A DNA stretch of 64,000 nucleotides from Streptomyces bathyalis (GCF_015910445.1 NZ_CP048882.1:2356001-2420000); one strand, 5' to 3'. Positions 43,702-52,851 are shown, numbered from the stretch's first letter. Translations and numbers: made by a program. Notes: generated from the letters alone by a model not told the origin.

Positions 43702-44612
43702 GCCGCCTCCATCCAGATGTCGGCCAGCGACTCCTCGAGGCCGATGCGGGGACGCCACCCGAGACGGTCGCGCGCTGTCCGTACGTCCGCCTGCTGCCAG
43801 CTGCCGCAGCCGTCCGGGTAGGGCGTGGACGAAGCGGTGGGCGTCGTCTGCGCGCCGCCGGGTTCCAGCTCGTGCAGCGAGCCGCCGAAACCGGCGACCC
43901 GCGCGAGCACGCCCGCGGCCTCGCGCAGCCGCACGGCCCTTCCCGTACCGATGTTGATGACGCCCTGCGCCGCCGACAGCGACGCTGCGTGCACCGCTCG
44001 TGCGATGTCGCGCACGTCGACGAAGTCCCGCTGCACGCTCAGCCCGGTGAGCTTCAGCTCGCTGTCGCCCTGCTGCATCGCCCGCCGCATGCCTTCCGCC
44101 AGCCGCCCCAGCGGAGAACCGGCCGGAGTGCTGGGGCCCGCGGGTGAGAAGACGCGCAGCACGACGGCGTCCAGCCCCGATGCGAGCACCAGCTCGGTCG
44201 CCGCCAGCTTGCTCACGCCGTACGGCCCGCCGGGACGCGGCACCGCCGCCTCCCCGATGGACGAGCCCGCGGTGGACGGCCCGTACTCGGCGGCGCAGCC
44301 GATGTGCACCAGGCGCGCGTCGCAGCTGCTGCGGCGCAGCGACTCGCAGACGGTGGCCGTGGAGACGGTGTTGTGCCGGGTCAGGTCCCGGGCACCGCCA
44401 CGGGTGGCGCCCGCGCAGTTGATGACGACGCCGGGGTGGACCGCGTCCAGGAAGCGGGTCAGCGCGCCGGGGCTTCCGGTGGACAGGTCGAAGCGGACGT
44501 CCGCGTCGTCGTTACGCCCGAGGGCCGTCAGCTGTACGGCGGGGTCCGCCAGCAGCCGGTCGGCGACGAAGCGGCCGAGGTAGCCGCCGGCGCCCAGCAG
44601 GAGCACTCTCAT
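43689..44612 (-). CDS. NAD-dependent sugar-nucleotide epimerase/dehydratase
   Basis: 307-aa extended SDR. LLLGAGGYLGRFVAD (residues 4-18) is the NAD loop; PYGVSKLAATE gives the YxxxK pair with upstream Cys/Glu (HIGCAAEYG) in the Ser/Thr position. NIGTGRAVRLRE and LGWRPRIGLEESL are typical of GalE/RmlD-type proteins. Probably makes or modifies a nucleotide sugar for the neighbouring glycosyltransferase. A GGGGGACG box precedes the ATG, and a 17-codon ORF overlaps the start as ATGA. Confidence 0.85.
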   Translation of the reverse strand: MRVLLLGAGGYLGRFVADRLLADPAVQLTALGRNDDADVRFDLSTGSPGALTRFLDAVHPGVVINCAGATRGGARDLTRHNTVSTATVCESLRRSSCDARLVHIGCAAEYGPSTAGSSIGEAAVPRPGGPYGVSKLAATELVLASGLDAVVLRVFSPAGPSTPAGSPLGRLAEGMRRAMQQGDSELKLTGLSVQRDFVDVRDIARAVHAASLSAAQGVINIGTGRAVRLREAAGVLARVAGFGGSLHELEPGGAQTTPTASSTPYPDGCGSWQQADVRTARDRLGWRPRIGLEESLADIWMEAACRI

Positions 44613-44662
44613 CGCGCGTCCCCCTGTTCGGACTTGGGGTAGGGCGGCCGTGCAGTGTTCAT
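44609..44662 (-). CDS. 17-aa ORF coupled to the epimerase gene
   Basis: MNTARPPYPKSEQGDAR starts at 44662 with AGGAG 8-9 nt upstream and stops with TGA inside the epimerase ATGA. It could be a leader peptide that feeds ribosomes into the epimerase gene; there is no independent evidence that it is expressed. Confidence 0.4.
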   Translation of the reverse strand: MNTARPPYPKSEQGDAR

Positions 44663-44757
44663 CTGGTGTTGCTCCTTGTCGTTCTCCGGGTCGCGCGCGG
44701 AGCCCTCGGCGGGGCCTCGTACGCGGGGGTGTGGGTGCGGGGGGACAACGGCGGCGA

Positions 44758-46041
44758 TCAGATCTCCGCGCCGCCGGGGCTCCCGCAGCGGTCGCGCTCG
44801 CATTCGCAGCGCTCGCGGCCGCCTCGGACTCCGTCCCCGCCTGGCGGCTCGGCCTTCGCCGGGGCGTCCTGAGGACGGTGCGCGGAGGCGCGGCTGAGCA
44901 GGCGGTAAGCGCAGGCCAGCAGGACCAGTGCCGTGCATCCGCAGGCGACCGCGACGGCCAGATCTGTGCCGCCCGCCGGCGGGGGCACGGCCGCCACGGC
45001 CGAGGCGGCGGCCGCCTGCAGCGCGCAGGCGGCGACGACGCCGGCGGCGGCGGTCCCGCGGAATCCGTGCGCCGCGAGCAGCAGCGCCGCGAAGAGCAGG
45101 ACTCCGAGCGCGGTGACGGCCGGGATCAGCTCGGACGGCAGCACTGTGGTGTCCCGGCCGCCTGGTCCGCCGATCCGTGCACCGGCGACGGCCGCCATCT
45201 CCCGCACGGCGAGCTGAGCGCCCGTCAGCGCACCGGTGAAGAGCACCGTGGCCGCCGTCAGCAGCGGCCACACTCCGGCGGCGAACTCGTCCAGGCTGCG
45301 GCTGCGTTCGAGCCTGCGCCGCACCCGCACGGCGAACCAGCGGGCGCACCACGCTGCGGGCCCGAGCGCGCATGCGAGCCCGAGGGCGACGGCGATGCCT
45401 GCGCGGCCCGCTCCAGGGCCCTGGCCGGAACCGTCACCGGCCGACGCCACCGCGGCGACGCCCGCGGCCGCGAGCACGCCCGGAAGGACCACCAGCAGAG
45501 GAAGCAGCACGCGCGGCACGGCGAGGACCGGTGCGGCGGCAGGGCCGACTCCTCGCGGCGGAGCCGGAGTTGTCACTTCGGACCCCCGGCCCTCGGCACG
45601 GGGCACCCGCGCGAACAGCTCCTCTGCGAGGGAGAAGACGTCCCGGTGCCGGAAGCGCGCGGCCACCCGGTCGGTGACGCCGTGCGCCTCCAGCGCGGCG
45701 GCGATCTCCAGCGGGTCGACGGCCTGTTCGCACAGCTCCCGGTGCCGGTGCATCAACTCCCGTACCGGGTCAGCGGGATGGACCGGATGCGTCGCGGTTC
45801 TCTGCGTCGCGGTCCTCTGCGTCGCGGTCCTCTGCCCTGGCACCGCCGCGGTGGGCCGCGTTCCGGTGCCGCCTCCCGGCCGGTGCCCGCTCCCTTCGAC
45901 CAGCGCCCTGGAGCGGGTGTCCCACGGGTCCGCGGCCTCCGGTGTGCGGGGCTCGTACGGCAGGGCCGCCGGGACGGGCGGCGCGGCGGTTCCGGCGCCC
46001 GCATCGGCCGCAGTGCCGGGTGTGGATCCGTGGGCGCTCAT
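44758..46041 (-). CDS. Polytopic membrane protein of the glycosyltransferase operon
   Basis: 427 aa. A hydrophilic N domain (residues 1-165) has a TATQR repeat (QRTATQRTATQRTATH) near position 70. About six hydrophobic segments follow (residues 170-395), and the tail is Cys/Arg-rich. No family recognised; it is too short and has too few helices for PelG. The start ATGA overlaps the stop of the upstream glycosyltransferase gene, so translation is coupled. A conserved-looking helical part is VRELMHRHRELCEQAVDPLE. Confidence 0.72.
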   Translation of the reverse strand: MSAHGSTPGTAADAGAGTAAPPVPAALPYEPRTPEAADPWDTRSRALVEGSGHRPGGGTGTRPTAAVPGQRTATQRTATQRTATHPVHPADPVRELMHRHRELCEQAVDPLEIAAALEAHGVTDRVAARFRHRDVFSLAEELFARVPRAEGRGSEVTTPAPPRGVGPAAAPVLAVPRVLLPLLVVLPGVLAAAGVAAVASAGDGSGQGPGAGRAGIAVALGLACALGPAAWCARWFAVRVRRRLERSRSLDEFAAGVWPLLTAATVLFTGALTGAQLAVREMAAVAGARIGGPGGRDTTVLPSELIPAVTALGVLLFAALLLAAHGFRGTAAAGVVAACALQAAAASAVAAVPPPAGGTDLAVAVACGCTALVLLACAYRLLSRASAHRPQDAPAKAEPPGGDGVRGGRERCECERDRCGSPGGAEI

Positions 46042-48008
46042 CTGCCCTCACCCCTCGGGTCTTCCGAACCCGCATGTGCTGCGGAGAGAAGGGCCGGACG
46101 GCCCGCCGCCGCGGAGAGCATGAGCGGCACCAGGGCCACCGGTGCGCGGACACCCGGCACGGGCCGCCCCGCGTGGCTGCCACCCGGTCCGGCCGTGCCC
46201 GCGGCCCAGCGGCCCGGCACATGGGACTCGGGGGGCCGCGAGAAGGGCAGCGGCTCCTCGGCCTCGCCGGCCGCGGCCGAACCAACGGCGTTTCCGGCGC
46301 CGACGGGCCACCTGGACATCAGCTCCAGGTAGATGGCGCGGAACGCCGCGACGTTCTGCTCGACCGTGAAGAGTTCGAGGGCGCGGGCACGCGCGGCGGC
46401 TCCCAGCCGCTCCCGCCGCTCCGGATCGCGCAGCAGGGCGATGCAACTGTCCGCCAGCGCACGCGGGTTGCGCGACGGTACGACGAGACCGGTGCCGCCG
46501 ATGACCTCGCAGACGGCACCCACGTCCGTCGAGACGGTGGCACGCCCGCTGAACATGGCCTCGACCAGCGGGACGGGGAAGCCCTCGACGGAGCTGGAGA
46601 GCACCACGACGCATCCGGCGCCGTACGCGTCGGCCGCTGTCGGCACCGAGGGGGTGCCCAACTCCTCGAAGGAGACGGGGTTCTCGCCGACGGCGACGGA
46701 GTCGGCCGCCTCGTCCGGGAAGAGCTGCGCGGCCAGCGCCCGGCACCTCGACTCGTACTCGCGTGCCTCGTTGCCGTGAGCGGGCGCGGTGGTGACGATG
46801 CGCAGCCGTGCCCCGGGGACGGCCTGCCGCACGTCGGCGAAGGCGTGGAGCAGGCCGATCAGGTCCTTGGACGGCTCGATGCGTCCCGCCCACACGAGCG
46901 TGGCGCCATCCGCGGCACGCCGTGTTCCGGCTCCGGAGGCGCCGGAGCGCACCTCGACTTTGGCCTTCCGGGCCGTGGTCACCTCGCTGCGCGGTCTGCC
47001 CGCCTCCTCGCCGAGTTCGGCGAAGGGCGCGGCATCCATGCCCGGATAGACCGTGCGCAGCTTCCCGCGGGGCGCGCCGCAGCGCTCCTGCCAGCGGCGG
47101 GCGTGGATGTTCCCCGGCGTGATCAGCTGCGCCTGCGTGTACGCCTCGCGCGCCAACTGCCGCTGGAACGAGCCGAGAAGCGCTCGCACGGCTGCTCCGG
47201 CGGCGGCCGGCGCGACCGCGTCCGCGGCGCTGGCGAGATAGTGCTCGCGGACCCGCACGCCGTACTCGGTGATCAGCAGGGGCGTTCCGAAGAATCGCTT
47301 CGCCAGGAGGCCCGGAAGCGCCGCGGGGCCGCCGCCGACCGCGTGGCAGACGTCGACGCCCGCCAGACCCCGACCGCATCCGTCCGCCTCGTCTTCCTGC
47401 CCGTCTCCGTACCAGTCGAGGGAGAGCGGACGCAGTGCGCGCTCCAGCCTCTCGGAGACCGCGAGCAGATCCCTGACCCGCGCGGAATGCACGGCGCGGA
47501 GCGTTCCCGGCGCGCGGCAGGCGGACTGCAGGATGCGGACGGCCGGTTCGGAGCGGAGCGCGGCGCGGAGCCCGGTGCCGCAATCGCGGGCCAGCTCGGC
47601 GAGGCCGTAGAGACCTGCGGCGAAACGGTCCGCCAGCAGGCCGTCCGCGGCCTCATCGCCCGTGGGGACGCCTCCCCCGCCGCGCCCGGCTCCGCACACG
47701 GCGGCGGCCAGCTCGCCGAAGCACTCCTCGAAGCGCCGTCTCTCCCGCCGTCCGTACGAGCCGGACGAGCCCGCCCGCGCCTCGGCTGACCCTCTGCCCG
47801 CGGCGGCGCCCCACAGCGCCGCCGTGTGCAACCGGCGTACGTTGCCCGGCAGTTCACACCGGCGCCCGCTCTCCTGCCGGGCGCTGCGGCTGAGCGCGTA
47901 CACCTCGAACTCGTGCCCGCCGAGACCTCGCAGCAGCCGGTCGCACCAGACGACCGCCTCACCGCGTGCATAGGGATAACCACCCTCCGTAAGCAATGCG
48001 ATGCGCAC
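46038..48008 (-). CDS. GT4 glycosyltransferase with DUF3492 domain (PelF-like)
   Basis: 656 aa. The N-terminal MRIALLTEGGYPYARGEAVV and the following GTPLLITEYGVRVREHYL are DUF3492 features shared with PelF. The GT-B C domain has WAGRIEPSKDLIGLLHAF, VLSSSVEGFPVPLVEAMFSG (ExxxxxxxE donor motif) and TDVGAVCEVIGGTGLVVPSR. Typically such enzymes polymerise a sugar nucleotide in the cytoplasm. First gene of the operon (GT, membrane protein, epimerase, spherulin-4). Confidence 0.88.
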   Translation of the reverse strand: MRIALLTEGGYPYARGEAVVWCDRLLRGLGGHEFEVYALSRSARQESGRRCELPGNVRRLHTAALWGAAAGRGSAEARAGSSGSYGRRERRRFEECFGELAAAVCGAGRGGGGVPTGDEAADGLLADRFAAGLYGLAELARDCGTGLRAALRSEPAVRILQSACRAPGTLRAVHSARVRDLLAVSERLERALRPLSLDWYGDGQEDEADGCGRGLAGVDVCHAVGGGPAALPGLLAKRFFGTPLLITEYGVRVREHYLASAADAVAPAAAGAAVRALLGSFQRQLAREAYTQAQLITPGNIHARRWQERCGAPRGKLRTVYPGMDAAPFAELGEEAGRPRSEVTTARKAKVEVRSGASGAGTRRAADGATLVWAGRIEPSKDLIGLLHAFADVRQAVPGARLRIVTTAPAHGNEAREYESRCRALAAQLFPDEAADSVAVGENPVSFEELGTPSVPTAADAYGAGCVVVLSSSVEGFPVPLVEAMFSGRATVSTDVGAVCEVIGGTGLVVPSRNPRALADSCIALLRDPERRERLGAAARARALELFTVEQNVAAFRAIYLELMSRWPVGAGNAVGSAAAGEAEEPLPFSRPPESHVPGRWAAGTAGPGGSHAGRPVPGVRAPVALVPLMLSAAAGRPALLSAAHAGSEDPRGEGR

Positions 48009-48323
48009 GGACGCACCACCCCCGACCGGTTCTCCGAGTGGGCCACCGCCCGAACGGGCCGATGGCGTGACGCGGAAGACGCTATGCGCGTCGTTCGCAC
48101 ACGGTGGACGGTTGTCCGTCGCGCCACCAAAAGGGGTGAATGACGGTGACTTACTGCCCAGTCGGACGTTCCGGTGCGCTAGGTGTCCAATAAGGACTCA
48201 TGGAACGGAACCGTCGCTCCGACGTCGCTCACGCAGGCCCGGAGCCCCAGGAGAGGCAGAGGAGCGGGCCGAGGGTTCCCTCACGGTGCGCGGGAGCAGC
48301 GCGCCGAACGGCGCGCTGGGACC
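48009..48323. other. Intergenic region before the glycosyltransferase operon
   Basis: 315 bp between the start of the glycosyltransferase gene and the end of the DUF3152 gene. It should hold the operon promoter (minus strand). A short palindrome GGACGGTTGTCC is seen near 48107; no confident -10/-35 or hairpin terminator was found. The open frame on the plus strand from 48183 is a shadow of the DUF3152 gene. Confidence 0.4.
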
Positions 48324-49871
48324 CTATCCGCGCGGGTACGGCCAGGGGTTGGGGCGGCACTTCCGCCCCTCCGTGGTCAGCGACTTGGTCTGCTGCATCA
48401 TCAGCGGCGCCGGCGCGCCGTCCTTGGGGCAGCCGACGTGGTCGCGGCCCAGGCGGTGCCCGACCTCGTGGTTGATGAGCATCTGCCGGTAGGCGAGCAT
48501 CCGGTCGTCCCCGAAGGTCTTCGAACCCTGCGCCCACCGGTAGGCATTGATCATGACGCGGTCCGTGGATGCCGAGTCACAGGAGACCTTGTCAACGCTC
48601 GTGTCCAGTCCGGACTTCGCACACCACTCGTCCGTGGTCGGCGAACTGGCCAGCGTGATGACGAAGTCGACGTTCCCCTTCTCGGCCCGCTCGAAGCTGC
48701 GCTCCCCGCCGTGCGCCCAGCTGCGCTTGTCGTTGAGCGTCTTGTGCACGGCATCCGCGAAGAGGCTGTCGTCCAGCGGAAGGCCCTTCTCGACGTCCAC
48801 GCGGTAGCGCACGACCTCGCTGCCGCCGACGCCCTCGGCCTTGCCCGCGACCGCGTCGAACTTGCCCTTGCCCTTGAACCCGGAGTCCAGCTTGTAGGTC
48901 TTTGCCAGCTTCTGCGTGTACGTCGGCGCCGCGCCCTGAGCGTCGCCAGGGACGCCCCGGCCCTTGCCCGAGCGGGAGGCGGGACCGTCCGCCGTGGACA
49001 GGCCGCGTTCGGCGCCGGCGCCCTCCGCCTTCTCGTCGCCGGACTGGCTGCTCCCGGCGATCTGACCGGCGACGACGAACGCGAGCACCGTCGTCACGGC
49101 CACGGCGAGCGCGCCTGTCAGCAGCACCCGTCCCTTCTTGCCGCCCTTCTCCGTGCGCGGAACCTGCGCGGGCACGAAGGGGGTGGCACGCGGCAGACCA
49201 TCGGCGGTGGTCTCGCGGGGGTCCTGCCACGGCTCCGCCCCGGTCGGCCGGCCCTGGGGGAAGACCGGTGGGCCCTCGTAGCCGTTCCACGGCCCCGGAG
49301 TTCCGGGCCTGCGGCCTCCGGGGCTCCGCACGGGGAGCGGCCCGGTGCGGCCGGTGCCGCCGGGCCGCCCGTTGCCGTTGGAATTGCCGTTGCCGTTGCC
49401 CGGATGACGCGGGGCGGGAGCCCGCACGGCTCTCGTCGCACCGGTGGCACTCTTTCCGAAGACGTCGTCGTCGAAGGCGTCGACGTAGTCCTGCCGCGGG
49501 CCGGACGGGCGTCCCATGCCTGCTGACGAGCCGGGCATGCCCTGGAGCACCCGGCCGACCGCGTCGCCCCCTTCGGGACCGCGGCCCGCGCCGTCGGCAC
49601 CCCAGCCGCCACCCGGCTCGCGATGCTCGGGATGACCGCCGCGCACGTTCCGTCCGTTGCCGTACCTGCGCGGGTGCTCCTCGCTCGTCCAGGAGGAGGA
49701 ATCGCCCGGGGACGCGGGGCGCGGATCGGGCGGGCCGTAGGAGTTCCGGAAACCGGAGGCCCCGGCCGGTGGTTCCGCCTTGCCGTACGCGGGCGGCGCG
49801 TCGCCGCGCGGCACCGACTGCTCTGACGGATGACCGGCCTTTGCGCGCCCCTTGCGGCTATGGCGTCCCAC
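48324..49871 (-). CDS. DUF3152 metzincin-like membrane-anchored protein
   Basis: 515 aa. The first 240 residues are a Gly/Pro/Arg-rich disordered cytosolic region. One transmembrane helix (GRVLLTGALAVAVTTVLAFVV, about 250-270) follows, then an external domain. The domain ends with HEVGHRLGRDHVGC, an HExxHxxGxxH zinc motif of metzincin proteases, and a conserved CPKDGAPAPLMMQQ. M. tuberculosis Rv3207c is the same family. The GTG at 49871 overlaps the upstream stop as TAGTG, and AAAGGTGA precedes it. Confidence 0.85.
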   Translation of the reverse strand: MGRHSRKGRAKAGHPSEQSVPRGDAPPAYGKAEPPAGASGFRNSYGPPDPRPASPGDSSSWTSEEHPRRYGNGRNVRGGHPEHREPGGGWGADGAGRGPEGGDAVGRVLQGMPGSSAGMGRPSGPRQDYVDAFDDDVFGKSATGATRAVRAPAPRHPGNGNGNSNGNGRPGGTGRTGPLPVRSPGGRRPGTPGPWNGYEGPPVFPQGRPTGAEPWQDPRETTADGLPRATPFVPAQVPRTEKGGKKGRVLLTGALAVAVTTVLAFVVAGQIAGSSQSGDEKAEGAGAERGLSTADGPASRSGKGRGVPGDAQGAAPTYTQKLAKTYKLDSGFKGKGKFDAVAGKAEGVGGSEVVRYRVDVEKGLPLDDSLFADAVHKTLNDKRSWAHGGERSFERAEKGNVDFVITLASSPTTDEWCAKSGLDTSVDKVSCDSASTDRVMINAYRWAQGSKTFGDDRMLAYRQMLINHEVGHRLGRDHVGCPKDGAPAPLMMQQTKSLTTEGRKCRPNPWPYPRG

Positions 49872-50902
49872 TAGTCACCTTTCGGGGGTACGGGCCTCAG
49901 CGGCGAAGGGTTGCCCACCTCGGCATGAGCCGTCAACCGTGCTGTGTCAATGAGCAGTTCACGAATCGCACACGCGACGATCTCCGGGTACTCCATCATC
50001 GCCACGTGCCCAGCCTCGGGCAAAGCCAGCATCCTGTTGTCGCGGAACGCCGCAGCGGCGCGTCGCGCCATGCGGAAACTCACGAGCTGGTCCCGCCCGC
50101 CGTACACCAGCAGTGTCGGTGCGAGCACGCGTTCCGCCTGCCGCCACAACGAATGCTGACCGCCCAGAGTGTAGGCGTCGACGAGGCCACGCGCGGAACG
50201 CGCGAGGGAATCCCAGAAGTACGGCAGCCGCAGCCTTCGTTCGAATTCTGCGACCGCCGCGGAGAATCCCGCTGGTGAGACGCGTCCCGGGTCGCCGTAG
50301 CACAGCCCCAGCACCCCTCTGGTCCGCTGCTCCGCCGACCAGTCCTTTGTGAGCCTTGCAAAAAGACCGGCGACGCCGGGGACCGCCAGGAGGGCCGTCG
50401 GCACAGCGGTCCGCTGGGGCGGCAGCTCCGGCAGCGCCGGCGAGATCAGCGTCAGCGTTCGCACGAGATCGGGGCGCAGGGCCGCCGCGCGCGTCGCGAC
50501 CGCGCCACCGAGCGAGTTCCCCATGAGGTGGACGGGGGCGCGCCCGCACGCGTCGAGATAGCGGATCAGGGCACGTGTATGCCCGGAGAGCGAATAGTTG
50601 CCGTCATCGGGCGGCGGGGAGAGGCCGAAGCCCGGGAGGTCGACGGCCTCGCTGTCGACGTCGCCCACGAGCTCCAGCATCAGCGCGGACCAGTTGAGCG
50701 AGGACCCGCCGAGTCCGTGCACGTACACGGCGGGCGGCAGGCCGGCGCGCGACGGGCGCCGGGACCGGACGTTCAGAGTCAGGCCGGTGAGGGACACGGA
50801 CCGTACGGTTTCGCCGTCATGGACCGGCGGATCACCGGCCGGCGGCACCGTCTGCGCCGGCTCCGGTGCGTCCCGCAGGCCGGGCTGCTCGGTCGATGAC
50901 AT
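49871..50902 (-). CDS. Alpha/beta hydrolase
   Basis: 343 aa. Oxyanion region VYVHGLGGSSLNW, nucleophile elbow LMGNSLGGAVA (Ser), acid in VYGGRDQLVS and His in EAGHVAMMEYP. It may hydrolyse an ester or epoxide; the substrate is unknown. First gene of a two-gene operon with the DUF3152 gene (1-nt overlap). Confidence 0.85.
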   Translation of the reverse strand: MSSTEQPGLRDAPEPAQTVPPAGDPPVHDGETVRSVSLTGLTLNVRSRRPSRAGLPPAVYVHGLGGSSLNWSALMLELVGDVDSEAVDLPGFGLSPPPDDGNYSLSGHTRALIRYLDACGRAPVHLMGNSLGGAVATRAAALRPDLVRTLTLISPALPELPPQRTAVPTALLAVPGVAGLFARLTKDWSAEQRTRGVLGLCYGDPGRVSPAGFSAAVAEFERRLRLPYFWDSLARSARGLVDAYTLGGQHSLWRQAERVLAPTLLVYGGRDQLVSFRMARRAAAAFRDNRMLALPEAGHVAMMEYPEIVACAIRELLIDTARLTAHAEVGNPSPLRPVPPKGD

Positions 50903-51016
50903 GGCGCAATATTACGAGACGATCACGCGGGTTCACCGGTGTTCGTCGTCACATGAGCACTGCGGCCAGGACGTAGCCTCGAATAGGAGGCGTCCTTCGT
51001 GGAAAGGGGAGCGAGC

Positions 51017-51247
51017 ATGTCTGTTGACCCGACCGACCCGGACAACTTCGAGGACACCTACGAGGAGGAGCCGGACGACGCAGTAACCGGGATCGAGGCT
51101 CCGCCGGATGACGCCGCGGAACAGCACGCCGATCTGCTCCGTCAGCGGGACCAGCCGATCACCGGCCGCGAGGACATCGAGGTCGACCCCGCCGACGCCG
51201 CCGAGCAGGCACGCGTGGTTGAAGTGAACGAGGATGAGTATCGATGA
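51017..51247 (+). CDS. Small acidic hypothetical protein
   Basis: 76 aa, strongly acidic (DPTDPDNFEDTYEEEPDD) and probably disordered, ending VVEVNEDEYR. The ATG at 51017 has AAAGGGGAGC upstream. Codon use fits coding sequence. No recognised domain. It is divergent from the hydrolase. Confidence 0.7.
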   Translation: MSVDPTDPDNFEDTYEEEPDDAVTGIEAPPDDAAEQHADLLRQRDQPITGREDIEVDPADAAEQARVVEVNEDEYR

Positions 51248-51367
51248 CGCGCCCGCTGTCGGTGCCGAAATGAAATATTCGGCCCGCGGCAGTCACAGTC
51301 CGGTTACTGAAAAGTACGATGGCGGGCGCAGCGCATACCGCGCACAGAGACCGATCAGGGAGGCGGC

Positions 51368-51991
51368 GTGACAGCCATCGAGCAGACCGAGGCGCGCCCA
51401 CGTGGCACGCGCCTGCCGCGCCGGGCCCGACGTAACCAACTGCTGGGAGCAGCACAGGAGGTCTTCGTCGCGCAGGGCTACCACGCGGCAGCCATGGACG
51501 ACATCGCCGACCGGGCAGGTGTCAGCAAGCCGGTGCTCTACCAGCACTTCCCGGGCAAGCTCGACCTCTACCTTGCGCTGCTGGACCAGCACTGCGAGTC
51601 GCTTCTGGAGGCGGTACGGGCCGCCCTCGCCTCCACGACGGACAACAAGCAGCGCGTCGCGGCGACGATGGACGCCTATTTCGCGTACGTCGAGGACGAG
51701 GGCGGGGCCTTCCGGCTCGTCTTCGAGTCCGACCTCACCAACGAGCCCGCCGTACGCGACCGCGTCGACAGGGTGAGCCTGGAGTGCGCGGAAGCCGTCA
51801 GCGAGGTCATCGCCGAGGACACCAAGCTCTCGCGGGACCAGTCGATGCTGCTCGCGGTGGGGCTGTGCGGAATGGCTCAGATCACCGCGCGCTACTGGCT
51901 CGGCTCGGGCCGCCCCATCCCGCGCGACGCGGCCGCGAAACTCATCTCGTCCCTGTCGTGGAGGGGCATCGCCGGCTTCCCCATGCAGTGA
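51368..51991 (+). CDS. TetR-family transcriptional regulator
   Basis: 207 aa from a GTG with GGAGGC upstream. The helix-turn-helix MDDIADRAGVSKPVLYQHFP is at residues about 43-62, with the standard preceding helix NQLLGAAQEVFVAQGYHAAA. M. tuberculosis Rv3208 occupies the same place before the DUF3107 gene. The ligand domain is conserved among actinobacteria but its effector is unknown. Confidence 0.9.
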   Translation: MTAIEQTEARPRGTRLPRRARRNQLLGAAQEVFVAQGYHAAAMDDIADRAGVSKPVLYQHFPGKLDLYLALLDQHCESLLEAVRAALASTTDNKQRVAATMDAYFAYVEDEGGAFRLVFESDLTNEPAVRDRVDRVSLECAEAVSEVIAEDTKLSRDQSMLLAVGLCGMAQITARYWLGSGRPIPRDAAAKLISSLSWRGIAGFPMQ

Positions 51992-52031
51992 CCTCACGGG
52001 GTCCCGACGGGGACCTGACACGGGCGTGCAA

Positions 52032-52061
52032 GGAGCCCCCGCGGAAGACCGCGGGGGCTCC
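52032..52061 (+). terminator. Terminator after the TetR gene
   Basis: Perfect 13-bp stem GGAGCCCCCGCGG/CCGCGGGGGCTCC with an AAGA loop. Confidence 0.85.
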
Positions 52062-52180
52062 CGCTTGTTCGCTCCGGGCGTGCGGAGCCGGGCCCCGGGA
52101 CCGGCCGCCCTCGGGCTAATGTTGGCCCGGTACAGCGCGGCTGACCGCGTATTCAACTGCCCGTTCGGAGGGACATAGCC

Positions 52181-52411
52181 GTGGAGGTCAAGATCGGCGT
52201 GCAGCACGCGCCCCGCGAGATCGTCTTCGAGAGCAAGCAGACTCCCGAAGAAATCGAGAGCGCGGTGTCGGCCGCACTGGCCGACAGCGGCTCGAACATG
52301 CTCAACCTGGCGGACGAGCACGGTCGCAAGATCCTGGTTCCGGCGGACCGCGTCGCCTACGTCGAGATCGGCGAACACAGCGGCCGCAAGGTGGGGTTCG
52401 GCACGATCTGA
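52181..52411 (+). CDS. DUF3107 family protein
   Basis: 76-aa actinobacterial protein: VKIGVQHAPREIVFESKQTP near the start and HGRKILVPADRVAYVEIG near the end. Counterpart of M. tuberculosis Rv3208A (TB9.4), the usual neighbour of this TetR gene. Function unknown. The GTG at 52181 follows CGGAGGGACA. Confidence 0.9.
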   Translation: MEVKIGVQHAPREIVFESKQTPEEIESAVSAALADSGSNMLNLADEHGRKILVPADRVAYVEIGEHSGRKVGFGTI

Positions 52412-52439
52412 GTGCTCGGGCACTCATACGTCGGGCATT

Positions 52440-52474
52440 ACGGCGGCTTCCCGAATCTTTCGGGGAGCCGCCGT
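52440..52474 (+). terminator. Terminator after the DUF3107 gene
   Basis: 16-bp stem (52440-52455 with 52459-52474, one G-T pair) with a TCT loop, followed by TTTCG. Confidence 0.87.
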
Positions 52475-52560
52475 TTCGCGTGCTTGCCACAAGGGGAGTA
52501 CGGGAGCGACTCGAACTGCACGGCGGCCGGACCGGCCGCCGTCCACCCCGAGGAGGTCCC

Positions 52561-52851
52561 ATGATCTGGGAGGCACTCGGCGCCATGGCCGTGGGACTGG
52601 CCATCGCCTACGCCGCCACCCGGCAGCTGCCCGAGCGACTCCCCAACCGTTCACTCGTGCTCGCCACCGGCCCCGCGGCCGCGCTGCTCGGCGGGCTGAT
52701 CTGTCACATCGTTCTCGGCGGGGGTCACTCGCTGGTGACGTTGACGGTCGCGGCGCTCGTGAGTGTGGCGATCCTCTCACTGCTGCTCGTCGAGGGCGTG
52801 CGCCCGACGCAGCGGCTGGGCGCCGAGGTCCCGAGCCCTCCGCACGTGTAG
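52561..52851 (+). CDS. Small three-helix membrane protein
   Basis: 96 aa with three predicted transmembrane segments: MAVGLAIAYAATRQL-type N terminus, LATGPAAALLGGLICHIVL and LVTLTVAALVSVAILSLLLV. AGGAGGTCC precedes the ATG. No recognised family; conserved-looking in streptomycetes. The frame open upstream crosses the terminator and is not used. Confidence 0.7.
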   Translation: MIWEALGAMAVGLAIAYAATRQLPERLPNRSLVLATGPAAALLGGLICHIVLGGGHSLVTLTVAALVSVAILSLLLVEGVRPTQRLGAEVPSPPHV

